DNA of 64,000 nt from Rhodamnia argentea (GCF_020921035.1 NC_063153.1:17546001-17610000), one strand, 5' to 3'. Shown: positions 12,039 to 25,318, numbered from the stretch's first letter. Notes: a model not told the origin generated them from the sequence alone. Numbers and translations: made by a program.

Positions 12039-14432
12039 ATGCATGTTTTGGGATTCACGCTGGATCTGTATTGGTTCCTCCAGTTCATCTTCACCGCATT
12101 CTTGATCTCCTTCGGCCTGATCCAGCTCTTGAAGAGCACCGCCTCCAAGTACTTCGAAGTCGACGCCAGTTTCGAGGGCGGACCCAGTTTCCACACCGAC
12201 CGCGGGAGGATCATGCCCCGCGCTCCCGTCGAGCCCGCTGTCTGCGTCGTTTGTGGCAATGATGGCCCCAAGAAGTGCTCCCGCTGCAAGGCCGTTCGCT
12301 ATTGGTGAGTTCTTCGCGGTCGATTTGGTTTTGATTACGCTGTGCTTCTTGTAATTTGCGTTAAAGATAGGGCCGTCTTGCTCGTTTCCAAATACTGTCC
12401 ACCTTATTCAGCGGTTGCAATTCCAATCAAAGGTTGCTAAGTTGGGATTTTTGTCCGTAAAGATTATATTGCTATATCTTTTGCGAGATTGCAATGAGCA
12501 TATGAAGCGTGTCGTACATGTTGCTAGGTAATTGATGGATTTGTGGAGTTGATTGGCAATACTAATAGCAAAGTGCTTGTTTTCTTTTTCTTCTTTTATT
12601 TTTTATTTTATTTTTTGTTGCTGCAGTCCTTATACTTATGTGTTCAGATGGAAGGAATTATGAGTAGAATGACAGTACGATTGCTAGTTGGTGTATTATT
12701 TGTGGGATATTTGTTCCCACAAATTCTGAGACGTAGTAGCTTTTAGTCTTGCCAGGGAGCTTGTGTGATGATACGTGCTGTTGGTTTAGGAGGTATATAT
12801 GACAAGTCAGAGCAGTCAGTCGGAATCTAGTCATGTAGTGAGGATAGTTTCCTCGCTTCTTCGTTAAGATTCCATTGGAGTTGGTATTTTGATGCTGGGG
12901 ACTCATTGTTAATCGAGATGCTAGCCTTGTTCACTCCAACTTGTCATGCTAGTTTTAGGTACTGTTGACTATATCGAGCTTTATCAATTTTGCTATCATA
13001 AAGAGATTAATAGGTGGGAGGTCCAAATTCATTAAATTGGTTTATGGTGAAGCTGACGATTGAATGCCCATATCTGGTGTGCCCAAAGCTTTTGTTGCAT
13101 ATTATCATGGTGGGCCTTTGTGTATGTAGGTGTGATGGATGCTAGTTCTGATGTCTATTCCTTGTATTCCATTATTGCCAAATTTGTTAGTTCTGGGTTT
13201 GTTGGATGGGCTTTGATACTAATGGCATTGAGATGATCCAAACAGTTTTGCTGTCATTCTTCATGCAGCTCCCAAAAATGCCAAGCAGCTCATTGGAAAG
13301 AGCATAAGCCAAAGTGCGAAGTTTACCAGTCATCATCTGATGTAGTTTCTTCAGAAGCTTCCCTGATCACCCAGAATGGAACTCCCAAGCCAATTAAACA
13401 GCTAAAAAAGGTGAATTTTTGGTAAAGTCCTTTTAATTCATGCCTCGGCAATAAAGGTTATTCCTTTTTAGCTGAATATTTTTTATTGGCTCTTTAATTA
13501 CAGATACTCTTCCCATATGAGGAATTTGTGGATCTTTACAACTTGGAAAAATCGGGATTTCCTCCATGTGGACTGATAAATTGTGGAAACAGGTTCACAT
13601 ATGGCATGTGATTTCATTTTGTTAGAGCTTTAAATCCAAGATATTAATTTCACCAACCAGCATTCGTAAAGCAAAAAATTAATCTGTGTCCGTGTCATAC
13701 TAATTATCCTCAAACTTTCCTTGGACAGTTGCTTTGCTAATGTGGTTCTACAATGTCTTGCATCCACACGGCCACTTGTTGCCTACCTTTTGAATAAGGG
13801 CCACAGGAAAGAATGTAGGTTTCTGAATTTTATTGGTGATATATTCTCTGTTTACAGTATTTTAGCCGAGGTCAATTGTTGATGTCACGATTGCTGGTAC
13901 TTGTCAGGCCGACGTAATGATTGGTGCTTCCTATGCGAATTGCAGAACCATCTTGAAAGAGCCAGCCAGTCTATTCATCCTTTTTCGCCAATCAATATTT
14001 TGTCACGGTTGCCGAATATTGGTGGTAATCTTGGTTATGGAAGGCAGGAGGATGCTCATGAATTTATGAGGTTTCCTGCTATGTTACTTCTAGTTAATTT
14101 TATTTTATGGTTTGAACCAATGAGAACATGAGAGATACATTGCCTCTCAGCATCATTGGTACATCTGATTCTTAGCTAAGGTAAAAGTATGCCCTCTTTA
14201 TGCAGGTTTGCCATTGATACAATGCAGTCAGTCTGCCTAGATGACTTTGGTGGTGAAAGAGCTGTCCATCCAAGTGCTCAAGAAACAACCATTATCCAGC
14301 ATATATTTGGCGGTCACTTGCAATCTCAGGTAATGCATTTAAATCCAAGGCAGGCTGTTTTGTTTCTTATTGCTTGATACTGTAAGTATATTTTAATTTG
14401 GTCCAGTTCATACTAAGATTTGTGAAATTTAG

Positions 14433-14514
<82 letters not shown>

Positions 14515-17500
14515 CTATAATTACCAAAGACGTATATCTTAATGGCATCCACTTCCCAAGCATGCTGATGCTTTTATTCCTGCTATCAGTCTTACACAGA
14601 ATTAAGCCTTTTGTATTTCTTGAAATGAGACTGATGTATTACTTCTGAAATTGTTTCTTCAGAAAGTTTGGATGAGTTCTGTGCATGCTTTTTTATAGGT
14701 CATAGGTGATGATATCTAGTAATAATCAAAAGAAACCATTTTTATTCTGGTTAGTTTTCTGGAAATGGCTCACTGTAAATCTCACCTACATATGTTGTGA
14801 GACTTTTCTTTTGGATGAGTAAAGGGACATTTACTGTGTACCTGGCATACTCTTTTCTCGTGACGATGCTTTCATGAAATCTAACTTGGCCTTTGTTATG
14901 GTTTGTATTTTCATTTTCTTTTGATTGTTTTGACTTTGTGTTGTCATTGTTTATTTCCAGGTTATCTGCGCCAACTGCAATAAAGTCTCGAACCAGTATG
15001 AGAATATGATGGATTTGACCGTTGAAATTCACGGTGATGCTGGGTCTTTGGAAGAATGCCTAGAGCAATTTACTGTCAAAGAATGGCTCCATGGGGATAA
15101 TATGTATAAATGTGACGGGTATGGTTGTTTTCTGTCTTCTCGGATACTTTTTGTCCTGCCAATTATCTCCATTTAAGTTTGCGTCCCAAATGAACTAATA
15201 GGTGGAGATTAATGGCTTTTACTGGCTATTCTCTCTCTATGGTAACCTGTTGAGGCTTTTCCTTGCTTGGTTATGCCTCTCCATTTTTGCAGATGTAATG
15301 ACTATGTGAAGGCATGGAAGCGTCTAACTGTACGACATGCTCCAAACATTCTAACAATTGCCTTAAAAAGATTTCAGGTCTGTATTGTTGCTTCTTGTTC
15401 AACTATGCAGATCTGATTATGTAATGTTCAGTGTGGACATCTTGGCTGAATTTTTAACCTGTTTAGATGATTTCCTTGGCCATGACACATTCAGGTTATA
15501 ATGAATGTGTTGCATAGGTTATGGAAGGTTGCTAACTTTGATTTCCATCTCGAATATATTTTTGAATTTTGACAAATATTGATCAGAAGATATGGGGAGC
15601 AGGGGATGCTAGTTTTAAGCTTTATTTTCTTCCAGACAAAATTTTGAGTGGTTCTCATAGTTTTTCTCCCCAGATTTTAAGTTGACCATTGTTTTGGTCC
15701 TCATAATTCACACCCAAAGATTTCTTTTCTAGCTAGCTGAAGAGAGAGATTACATTTCTGCATGTCATGATGCACTAAATGCAAAATTTAAAGAGTCAAT
15801 ACGTACATACAGCATTCAAAGAGTCTCTCAGAAATGTGCTGTCTGGGGTCTCACAAACACATTCCTAGTTTCAAATAGTTTGCATGTAATGCTATGGTTC
15901 TTGGCTCAGTTTATCTGTTGAAAGTCAAGCATTTAAACTCTTGTTGCTTAACCCTGCTTCATGGAGGCTCTTGACTATATTTGTTTCCCATAATGCTAAA
16001 CAAAGTTTTTAAATTCTTGTATAAATCGATTTGCTCTAATGTTAGAGATGGATTGTATGAATTCTCAAATGAGCAATGTCCTTTTTGCCTGCTTGTATGA
16101 GAATGCATATGTTCTGTTATTGTGAAATTGTAGGTATCAGTAAAACTGAACGAATAATTACAGTTATAGATGGGCAATACTTTTAATCAACCAAAATTCT
16201 ACTTTAAGCTATGAGGTTTGAAATCCAAATAAAAAAGGAGTTTAAAGAATCTAATTGCAACCAAGTACAAGATTAAAATATGCAATGGCATTCAATAGGT
16301 AATGATATGTTGGGAAATTTGAAAATCTTATATTTTCGATAATTTGAACTTTTAATAATTCTGTGGAGGGGCATTTATATATTGTAATTACCAGGAGTGA
16401 ACGATTTTTTATTGATATCAAAATGCACAATTTCAAGGCAAGTGACTTCATTTTAGCCATTGACAAAATTTAACTAAATACCTAAGTGAAACACATATTG
16501 CACTTAATGGCCACTGTCTCCATTATATTTTCTGAAAAGTAGAGAAATTTCATGGATTTATGTGGTTGAAAAAGTTTTGTCGGAGAACTTTAAAGGTTGC
16601 ACTTGCTCTTTTCACAATTACACGGGCTTGGGTTTATTTATTTACTGGAAAAATACCTGACTATGCAGCTGGACAAAAATAACCAAAGTACTGCATCAAT
16701 TAATGGAAAAGAACAATTTTACATGTTTGTCATCTATCCTCAAATAATAAAATGACTGCTTGAAGATAGACAAATGACATTTCATCTCTCCTCATAGTTT
16801 TGACTTTTCCAATGGTTTTAACAGTTTTGTACATAGTAAGCAAGGTCGGCTAAATCATAATTTATTTCAGCCAACAAAATAAGAAAATAACGTATGCAAT
16901 GCAATTTTAAGATGATTGATAATGACAAAATTAATGTTATAAGCATTGAAGTAGTGAAGAATTTTTTGGGTCTAAGTTATAATTATCCTTGAGTTTGATT
17001 TTTGAAAAATATAACAAAAGTACAATCCTAGCGCAAAAGATAATTTGGGATAAGAAAAAAAGGAAAGATAAATTTGTCTTTCAATAGATTGTAAATATAA
17101 TAAACAAAGAGGAGAACAAAAATAATGAAAGAAGGAAATAGTGGATGACCATATTGCTTTTTGGTCACGTTATCTGATGTTTGTTGAGAAAAAAAGAATT
17201 GAGCAATATTGAAAAAGAAAATGAAAAGGCAAAAAAAGAACGAAATAAAGGGTTGGGGGCACCTCTAGCAATATTAATTTTTCAAAAAAAGAAGAAAGAA
17301 AAATGACATTGAGGAGGCCAAAAAGATTCAAACCTGCGGCCTCCATATTATAAACATGGCCTAGCTTCTTCCCTTTCCTTTTATTATTGCAATCTTATAA
17401 ACATGGACCGCATAGGACCAAACGGACCAATCACAAAATGACGTAATGAATTCTGGTGCACACCTGGGATTTCTCTCTTGGAGCTCCACTTTAGTGTTTT

Positions 17501-19473
17501 TAAAGATTTTACATGGACTAGATATTAGATGTTTCTGGATATTTATCTTTAGGAGTTTTATCAAGAAGATTGTTGAGAACTTATGCGACTTAAATATGCT
17601 TATTCTTTTCGGTTCTTCAGTTAGATTAGCAAGCTTTACCTGTGATATTAAAGTTGTTGGTGAACTTATGCAGAGTGGTAGGTTTGGGAAACTCAATAAG
17701 AAAGTAAATTTCCCTGAGACTCTAGATCTTAGCCCTTACATGAGTGAAGGAGGAGATGGCGCTGATGTCTACAAGCTTTATGCGGTTGTTGTCCACGTGG
17801 ATATGCTGAATGCATCCTTCTTTGGTCACTATATTTGCTACACAAAGGATTTTTCTGGAAATTGGTATAGAATAGATGACTGTAAGGTGGGACATCTCTT
17901 CTCTCTCTCTCTCTCTCTCTCAGTTATGCTAAGGAATTTTACTGGAAGATTTTTGAGTCACTGCTCAATCATCCAAAGCCAACAAGTTTTTCTGGACAAA
18001 GATTTGATACTAGTTCCAAATTTCGCTGATTTCTTGTGTTCTAGTAAATGGCTAAAGGCTTGATAACATGATGGATTTAAAATTGTTGTCCTACTACACA
18101 TTTACTTGGTGAAATACTGGTCAATCAATTGGGCTTTCTTGATATAATTGTGTAGAGGACATGTTATAGTGGTCATCTACGTGTTCTGGGCCAATGTACC
18201 TATTGCAAGTTCCCCTACCTGATAATATATTCAAATTTATTTTAGTTTTAACTCTGCAACTTTGGCAGGTTACGAGTGTTGGATTCGATGAGGTGCTTTC
18301 ACAGGGTGCATATATGCTCTTATACAGTCGGTAGGCCTCTCTTTAGCAAAATCATATCTACGAATCATTTTTCAGTCATTAGAGTGATGCCTGCCATCCG
18401 GTGGGGTTGATTATCCTAGATTGAGCGGTTACCCTAATTGAGCAGCTTATTCTGCAGTGATAAGGTCAGATCTTAGAATGGAAGAGTAATATCCAGATGC
18501 CCTGCTTATTTAGCCGATAATTTGTTCCCAATTGGTTATTTTCATCCTTTAGATGTTCTTGATAGCATTATTTGACTTGAGTCTAACAATCTCATGTCGA
18601 TTACTTGCTGGCTTGATTCTTTCATTTCTGTAGTTTCCAGAAGCTAGTCACATGTCCACTTTCAAGCTCTTTTATGTGCAGCGCTAGACAAACCTTATCT
18701 TTTACATACAGTAATTAAGTGATCCACGTGGAAACAAACTACTTGGTTAGCCTTCATAACTGATTTTGTGTTTGAACCAGTTCATACATGCAAGTGGAGG
18801 CACAATATCTTCCAGGGCTTAAGTATATGACTCTAAATTGGGTTGCATGTCTTGTCTGCGTTGCAGGGTTTCTCCCAGACCCTCATGTCTGATGACTGCT
18901 GAAATCTCAGCAGAGGAGAATCATCAAAAGGCAGGTGGGGAAATAGCATGTTGCTCTCAAGGTCAATTTGAAGGTTTGACATCTGTTGAAGGCAATTCAG
19001 TTTCCAGACATTCTAGTTGTGAAGCCGTATCCATTGAAAAGGGTTCTCAAGATGATGGAGCAGAGCTGATGGATATTGATGTTGAGATGAGTTCTGTTTC
19101 ACAGAAAATTCCTAACGGTGAGATAGAGTCATTGGTTGGCCAGAGGGTGAGAGCCGTGACACACGGGGATGTTGAGGATCCAGATGACATCAGCCTTAAG
19201 ATACCTTTATGCAGCCCAAAGATCTCCTGTTCTGAAAACGGGCAATCTACTGCAAACAATTCTAATGTTGCAGTAGAAGATGGAGAAGTGGATGTGGAAA
19301 ATCTGGAGTCGCGGCCGTTCATTGCAAAGGATAGTGCGGTTTATTGCAACGGACATAAGGATTTACGAGTAGTTTCTGCTGCTGCTGATCTTGACAACAA
19401 TCTGACAGCTGAATGTTCTAGCGGTATAAGTAGATACCGAGAGGATCCTCGGAGCAATGGCAAAATGGCTTGA
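12039..19473 (+). CDS. Ubiquitin carboxyl-terminal hydrolase, UBP18/UBP19-like (MYND + USP)
   Basis: This is a deubiquitinating cysteine protease that removes ubiquitin from proteins. There are eleven exons: 12039-12304, 13269-13410, 13504-13592, 13729-13814, 13908-14070, 14206-14329, 14961-15118, 15293-15377, 17674-17886, 18269-18330 and 18867-19473. All junctions are GT-AG and in phase, giving 664 residues. Residues about 8-31 form a hydrophobic membrane segment. Residues 69-105 form a MYND zinc finger (CxxC...CxxC...C...H...C). The USP domain runs from about 161 to 462. Its Cys box GLINCGNSCFAN has catalytic Cys167, its zinc ribbon is CxxC 293/296 and 341/344, and its His box has His423 (FFGHYICY) followed by YRIDD. 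The 200-residue tail is acidic and low in complexity. Length and the short MYND-USP linker fit UBP18/19 better than the longer UBP15-17. The start [10 protein letters not shown] was chosen because it matches the family's N terminus. Exon limits are hand-derived. Confidence 0.92.
14433..14512 (+). repeat. A80 homopolymer in UBP intron 6
   Basis: An uninterrupted run of 80 A residues sits between exons 6 and 7 of the protease gene. No retrotransposon body could be recognised just upstream. It is either a hypervariable homopolymer or partly an assembly artefact. Confidence 0.9.
15378..17673 (+). other. Long AT-rich intron 8 of the UBP gene
   Basis: At about 2.3 kb this is much longer than the other introns. 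From about 16150 to 17350 it is A-rich with no coding potential and looks like old inserted DNA, but I could not define element ends. On the minus strand near 17331-17313 the word GGTTTGAATC resembles an RNA polymerase III B box, so a SINE remnant is possible but weak. Confidence 0.4.
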
Positions 19474-19799
19474 GTCCAGTCCTAAAGAATAGGAGGAAAA
19501 AAAAAATAAATTGCCGATGGTTCACGTCATAATCAGGTTTTGGTGTTCCGTCTTGTAAGCTATGTCTCCCCAACTTCATGGTAAAAGGAAGTTGGGTATT
19601 TTTTTTTTCTTCTCATTTCCGGGATTTAATTATTTTCGAAAATCTCGGGTCTTTACGATCATTTTTAGTTCACTCATGGAAGTGAATGTCAGTCTAGTGG
19701 CTTAACAATCACAGGCAATTCATTGTTCACTCCATGGTTGGTGATGGTAGTAGCGGCGATTCACTGATTCTGCCATGTGTCGTATCATGTATCCATATC

Positions 19800-20960
19800 T
19801 GGTCATGCCATTAGTTTTCTGTTGTTGGGCCCCGTCCTTGTGGCCGTGGAGAAAATATCGGTCTGCCCGCGACAGATGCTAGTAGGGTCTAGGTTGGCTG
19901 GGCAGCATGACTTTGGTGTAATGGGCCCAGCAGCTTATTGGGCCTTGTTGATTGGGCTATCATGTCTTCTGGCTTAGTGGGCCTGCATTGTCACAGTTCT
20001 GGTGCACTTGCTATTCTCGGCCTTGGTGGTTGGGGTGACTGCATTTTTTGTCTTAGTGGGCCCACAATTTGAGCCGAGCAAAGGTTCAATATGGGTCCAC
20101 ATATGCCTAAACTGAGGCCCAATTAGGACCCACTTGAGGACCAGCCATGGTTGGGCCTTAAATGGACCCAATGTGGCCGAAGTTCGGGCACATTTCAGCC
20201 CAAAACTGGGCCTAGGTAAGCCGAAACATGGGCCAGAAAACTCGACCTTAGGCCCAAATTCCAAAAAGAATGGGTCCACCCCATTGAAGGCCCATTTTCC
20301 AAATCCTGAGAAGGCCCAACATCTTGCCCAGATCAATCCCAACCTGGGCCTCATTGGGCCCAAGTTTGGCTCCAGATCGGCCCTAAAAGACTCAGATACA
20401 GCCCATCTCCCATGTGCAACATTGGGCCTAGATGAATGCAAACGTTGGCCCAGATAGGGCCTTCGAGGCCTGCCTTGGGCCCAATCTGGGCTTGCCAAAA
20501 CTTGGACTAATAATGGCTGGACTGCTGGAGCCCATTTATTGAGTCTAGGTGGGCTGGGTCATTGGCTTGGTGGGCCTGGGCAGGCCCATTTTGGCCCTAA
20601 TTACTATCTTGGGTTAGTGGTCCGGGCGAGCATTCTTCTGGGGCTTATTGGGCCTTCCTGAAACCTTTTCTCGCTTTGGGCCTGTTATATGGGGCCTGAA
20701 TGTACCCTTATATCTGAGCCATCTCGGGCCCAACAATATCATATTTAGGTAAGATCGACTGCAAGTCTTTGGGCTAAATAGACACGGTTTGGGCCATTTG
20801 CGGCCCAAGTCACTGTTTTGGCGGTCATGCGGCCCGCGCTTGCTTGTCCTTAGTCCTTCGCGGGTCTGTACTGATCGAATTTTGACCGGATTGCTACTTC
20901 GTGCCTTGGTGGGCCGAGCTACCTAGTCTTTTGGGCTTAGCTTGTCTTTGTTTAATGGGT
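19800..20960. repeat. Cluster of GGCCCA/TGGGCC words
   Basis: In about 1.15 kb the words GGGCC or GGCCC occur roughly 35 times by hand count, in both orientations and with irregular spacing. The region lies between the 3' ends of two convergent genes (UBP ends at 19473, UGNT1 ends at 21921). It is much more GC-rich than its surroundings. A 174-codon open frame on the minus strand (19974-20498) is a by-product of this composition. The origin is unknown: perhaps a degenerate tandem array or the non-coding part of an old retroelement. Confidence 0.6.
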
Positions 20961-21920
20961 CCGCAAAATTTGAGCACAAATCACTCGTTTTCTGTGTCGC
21001 GTCACGACAGCGCCAATTTTTTTAATAATATGCTGCTGTCCTGTCAATGTGCTTTTTCGACTTTTTCCCCCAAACAGCTACAACGTTCTACTCGTATAAC
21101 TTAAAAACAAAATTTAAGGCCTCTACTTTCGAATGACGAGCTCACTATCTGCATCACTAACATCACCCCTCCCTAATATGCAGGAATAAAACATAGTCTA
21201 GTTAAACATTGCATTTCATACTTACGGCTAAGCATCGAGCGACTGACGAGCTCACTATCTGGCTGTAGGAAAATTTATGACTGATAAGCTGCGGATGAAC
21301 TGAGCTTCAACATTTGATTCAGACCAGGTTCCTTGATCTTCACAGTAAGCATGATGGGTCCCAATAAGCAGAAACAGGCTTACATGACATGCCTCGTGTA
21401 TTGCCTGCCTTCCCCAGGAGAGCTTTCACACCCAGTTACCCTAGCCAACTGATTATCTAAAGTGTCCAGTCAACTTGGGGTACTCTTAACCCATTTTCTA
21501 TGAAATGGATGCTTCAAACCAACAACACTGAACAACAAAAGCAAGACCACTGCAAATCAAGACAATTAAAAAAAAGAAACAATAATCAGTAGCCTAGACT
21601 GACTCACATGGGTGCTCTGGAAACGAACCTAAGCAGAATGACGGAGTGTAGTAGATGCACCACCTTTTTATATGCACCGGGCATAATGCATCATGATAGT
21701 ACGCTGCAATCAAATCATAGTTGCCACTAACGGCGTTCTGTGTGCAAGCTCCCAGGTCGATTCTGCAAAGCAACAGCACGGTGACAAATACATACAATTG
21801 CTAGTTGGACCTCTTGTACTAAAAGCATGCCATTAAAAAGGATCCCTAGGTTGACACTGGACACAGAAGTTGATGTCTGGCTGCAGACTTCCAGACTTGA
21901 CATCTCTTTTGTAGTCGTAT
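20961..21920. other. Intergenic / 3' flank of UGNT1
   Basis: No gene was recognised. A repeated phrase 'gacgagctcactatctg' appears twice (about 21136 and 21246). The part next to 21921 is expected to include the 3' untranslated region of the transporter gene on the minus strand. Confidence 0.4.
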
Positions 21921-24476
21921 CTATTTTTTGTGGGCCTCAAGATCTGTCATCGTCTTTAGTTGCTTGCCCTTCTTTTGCTGATATTTCGCATAGGAGTACC
22001 ACACACCCCCAGCGGTGTTAATCATCAAGCCAGTCACATTTAGGGCATGTACTTGCACACCACCCAGCAAGACAAAACCAAGAGTCTGCAATAAAAAGTA
22101 AATTCTTTATATCGTGCATAAGCAAACTTATATCAGGGGTAGGAATTCTATTAAATTGGAAGGAAGAAAATGTAAAAGTGAAGAATTTCTTTTCATCAAA
22201 TAATAGCATTGGAACCAAAGATGTTTTACATACCGTGGAACCAACACCTTTGAGGACTCCAACTATTGTTGTTGTGAGGGCAGAGTTGACAATTGTACAC
22301 AAGAACATGGTGAAGTTGAGAACAATCCCCATGATAAGTGAAAGAACGACCAGCATAAAAAATGATAGCGAATTACTCTGTTTGTAAGACAAATAGTTCC
22401 ATTAGTCAAAGCAATCACAATCCTCATAGAGGTAGTTCCCATTAAGTCACCTAGATAACCATCTCAATAGTGATAAATATGGAAATGAGATATTAGTTTC
22501 ATCAACATATCTAGAATACACTTGCATAGATTGCGCTTTTAATTTTCGTTGGAAGTCTTTCCGAGACTTGCTCCTCATTTTCCTTCCACTTGCTTCACAT
22601 AATGTCTTCATTACACACGTTTGTTTTCTCACATCTAGCCAAACAGCACATGCATGTGTATGTGAAAAAGAAATTGTGGAGAGACAATGTTTAGAGATTC
22701 AGAGAAGTTTAGGAAATAAATTTAAAACATTGCACGATGAAGGAGATGGTTTGCAAAATTAAGGATTTGTGAACTATGCACGTTAAATTCTTGTGCACTA
22801 TGCACATTAGAAGGCCACCAGTGTCTAGAACCTTGATTACTTCTAATTTGTCAGACTCGAAATGTAGCTAAATTAATTCAGGATACAGCCACGTTCTGCT
22901 AAAATAAAGTGAATTCGAGATAAAAGAGCGAGGCAAGGGAAAAGCAAAGAGAAAGAAATGAGGAGGTCCTAACCTTTGCAATCAACAACGATAGGGAACT
23001 TGGAAACTCCCCAGTGGCAATGATAAGAAAAAGCAGGACTGGAAGAGAGAGAAAACTGTTGTAAAACATTATCTCGACAGATGAAAGTCCATCTTCTGCA
23101 CCAGACCTCTCCACTAACACAAGGTACATAGTCTGCATTAAGTATAAGTTGTCATTAATGGGCTCAAATTCCCAAATGAATGTATTCAAACACATCTTTA
23201 TAAAATTGAACATCATCCCTTTTCTGATTCTGAGATCTAAAGCAAAATAAGAGTATCGAGATAGCCTTATAAAGATGGAAACTCAATTTCAAACCTGGAA
23301 AAACACAGAAGTGAAAGCCATGCTATATCCATAAAGATCAAAAGAAAAGTCTCCGATGGCTGCAATGAGACATCCAGCAGCAATCAAAAGAACAGAGAGA
23401 GTAACCTGAATTATGACACAAGAGGCCCAGTTAAAGCATTAAAGCACTTAAATATAGGTTGAAAAGGCAAATGCCAAACTGTTCAAGCCCAAAACTGAAA
23501 AACCACACCTGTGTAGCAGGAGTTCCCTTTCCCCGAAAAAATCCAGCTATCAGTACAGCGAGCGGTGTCAGTCTCTTTATTGCAATATACATAGGGATAT
23601 TAACTCCTTTCAAACTTGCTAGAGCAAATGCAACATTTGCATTATAAAATAGTGACACCAGGAGGAGCTTTTTCGCAGTTTCCAAGTTCAATCCTCGTGC
23701 TTTTGTGTATCCTGTGACTCTTCCGAAGTGAATAAGCAATGTTGTAGCCAATTGCTGAGGCACCACAAATTAGAAAGTTACAACGTTGTCCATCACAAAA
23801 AGAAATTACAAATGTGCTGAAACTCCCTTTCAAGAATTACCTGTAAAGTAAGAAGGGTCATCGAGTGCGCATATTGCATTAGAACTGCCTTATTAATGAA
23901 GACCATGGCCATTGAAGCAATCCCATAAGAGAATGCAGCAAAAATACTGCATTGACATATTCACAAGGAGTTAACGTGAGACATTGCTCAAAGGTACCAA
24001 AACTCAAGACAGTTTACGATTTTTTTTTTTCTAAATACAGGAAAGGGTCATGGGATATCATTAACTCCAGATGATCACTCCAACTTGAATTACAAGATTC
24101 GCGAGGACAAGCAAGCACAAAGGTATTGCCGGAAATCATCTCAATGACAGCTAAAACTCCAAGCCTGAAACAAGCAATGACGAAGGACGTACCATGCAAT
24201 GCATCGAATAGGCGACATCATATCAACACACAAAACTAACACAGCGAGTTGTTTTTGGAAAGCCAACACAGATCGATTCTATAGAACCCGGTGAAAAGGC
24301 AACAACTCAAAATGCAAAACCACGGCAGAAGCAGCATCGGGTGAATCGAATGGGTGATCAATTCAAAATGGAGCAAATTCTTAACAGATGCGAAGACGAT
24401 CTGGAGGTCAAAGGCATGGCTCGATTCATTCCGAAAGCAGCAACAGATCAATCGGCAGAGAGAAATATCTGATTTA

Positions 24477-24510
<34 letters not shown>

Positions 24511-24549
24511 TAAGAATGGAGTTGCGTCGGCGTCGCCACGATTATCCAT
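21921..24549 (-). CDS. UGNT1: Golgi nucleotide-sugar transporter, UGNT1-like
   Basis: This is a multi-pass membrane protein of the drug/metabolite transporter superfamily. It closely resembles Arabidopsis UGNT1 (At4g32272), which carries UDP-N-acetylglucosamine/galactosamine into the Golgi lumen for glycan and sphingolipid synthesis. Seven exons on the minus strand: 24549-24509, 23946-23841, 23754-23509, 23405-23295, 23132-22974, 22377-22234 and 22085-21921. All are GT-AG and in phase, giving 323 residues. Family signatures include MAMVFINKAVLMQYAHSMT, VNIPMYIAIKRLTPLAVLI, SVEIMFYNSFLSLP, LKGVGSTTLGF and the C terminus DLEAHKK. Hydrophobic segments run through the whole length, as expected for 9-10 helices. 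The N terminus is short (MDNRGDADATPFL before the first helix) but starts at the only suitable ATG. The start exon is the least certain part. Confidence 0.9.
24480..24507. repeat. (GA)14 microsatellite overlapping the UGNT1 intron 1 donor
   Basis: On the minus strand, exon 1 of the transporter ends in TTAAG and intron 1 begins GTCTCTCT. The CT array therefore starts at the second position of the intron. The donor has only the GT of the consensus; the usual RAGT that follows is replaced by repeat sequence. Confidence 0.85.
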
Positions 24550-25084
24550 GGCAGAGACGGAGACGAAAAGCGCGCGATGCACTTGTCTTCAAAACGAATC
24601 AAAGCAGCTGCGCGCCTCGATTACAGCCGATTCCCCATGGGACTCCACACACCGAACATGCAATGCAGAGATCTAGGGATCGACAAAATCTTGCGAACTA
24701 CGGAGAAGAAACATCGCAGCGAATTCCAGAATCGATCGAGTGGAGAAGAAATTACAGGGGTGGAAATCTCGTGTTCGAAGCACGAACCGATCCGAAAGAG
24801 TGAGCGTGAAGCACAAGGAAGAGGAGAGAACTTTCTAGGGTTCTTCGATCCCGAGCTCCAGGCGAAGTAAGTTGGGAATGATTTGAGAGAAGGAAGAGAT
24901 CTGGCGACTCTTTCAGGGGACTGAACGACTGGCGTCACAGTAAGCAAGTACCGCTCTGTCAAAATTGTTAGCTTCTCAAAATCTTCTTCGCCATGCATTC
25001 CATTTCCTCTTCTTCTTTTTTGCCTATTTCCTTTAATACGTGTCGATTCGTATCGCACAAATTCAAATTCCTCTCTGTAATTTA

Positions 25085-25318
25085 CAATTTTTTTTTATTT
25101 TATACAAATAAATAATTTAAAAAACATTTTTCTGAAAATGATATGCATATATCATTCGAAATAGCTAGTCAATAAAAAAATATTTTTATTACTGATAATA
25201 ATTTATGCCTAAATATTTTTATGGATGATACATTCATTTTTGTAGGCGATACAAGAGATTTTTAGGAATTTTTTTTAAATCTTTATTTTTTTTCGCAAAA
25301 CAAACTGAGCCTTAGAAT
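25085..25318. mobile_element. Small inverted-repeat element, family B
   Basis: The right end reads, on the opposite strand, 'GGCTCAGTTTGTTTTGCG', followed by A-rich DNA and 'gatttaaaaaaaattcc'. The left side has the counterpart 'aatttaaaaaacattttt'. The phrase 'gcgatacaa' near the right arm is shared with the element at 48105-48335. No coding capacity. The left boundary is approximate. Confidence 0.4.

Noticed and set aside
17446-18063. 205-codon single-exon open frame in the UBP gene
   Set aside because: Its 3' half contains UBP exon 9 but reads through the intron on both sides; the GT-AG model with neighbouring exons is in frame and matches the family.
19974-20498. 174-codon open frame on the minus strand
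   Set aside because: It is made of repeated G/C-rich words (GP, WA, FG runs) from the GGCCCA cluster, has no family resemblance and lies where both convergent genes end.
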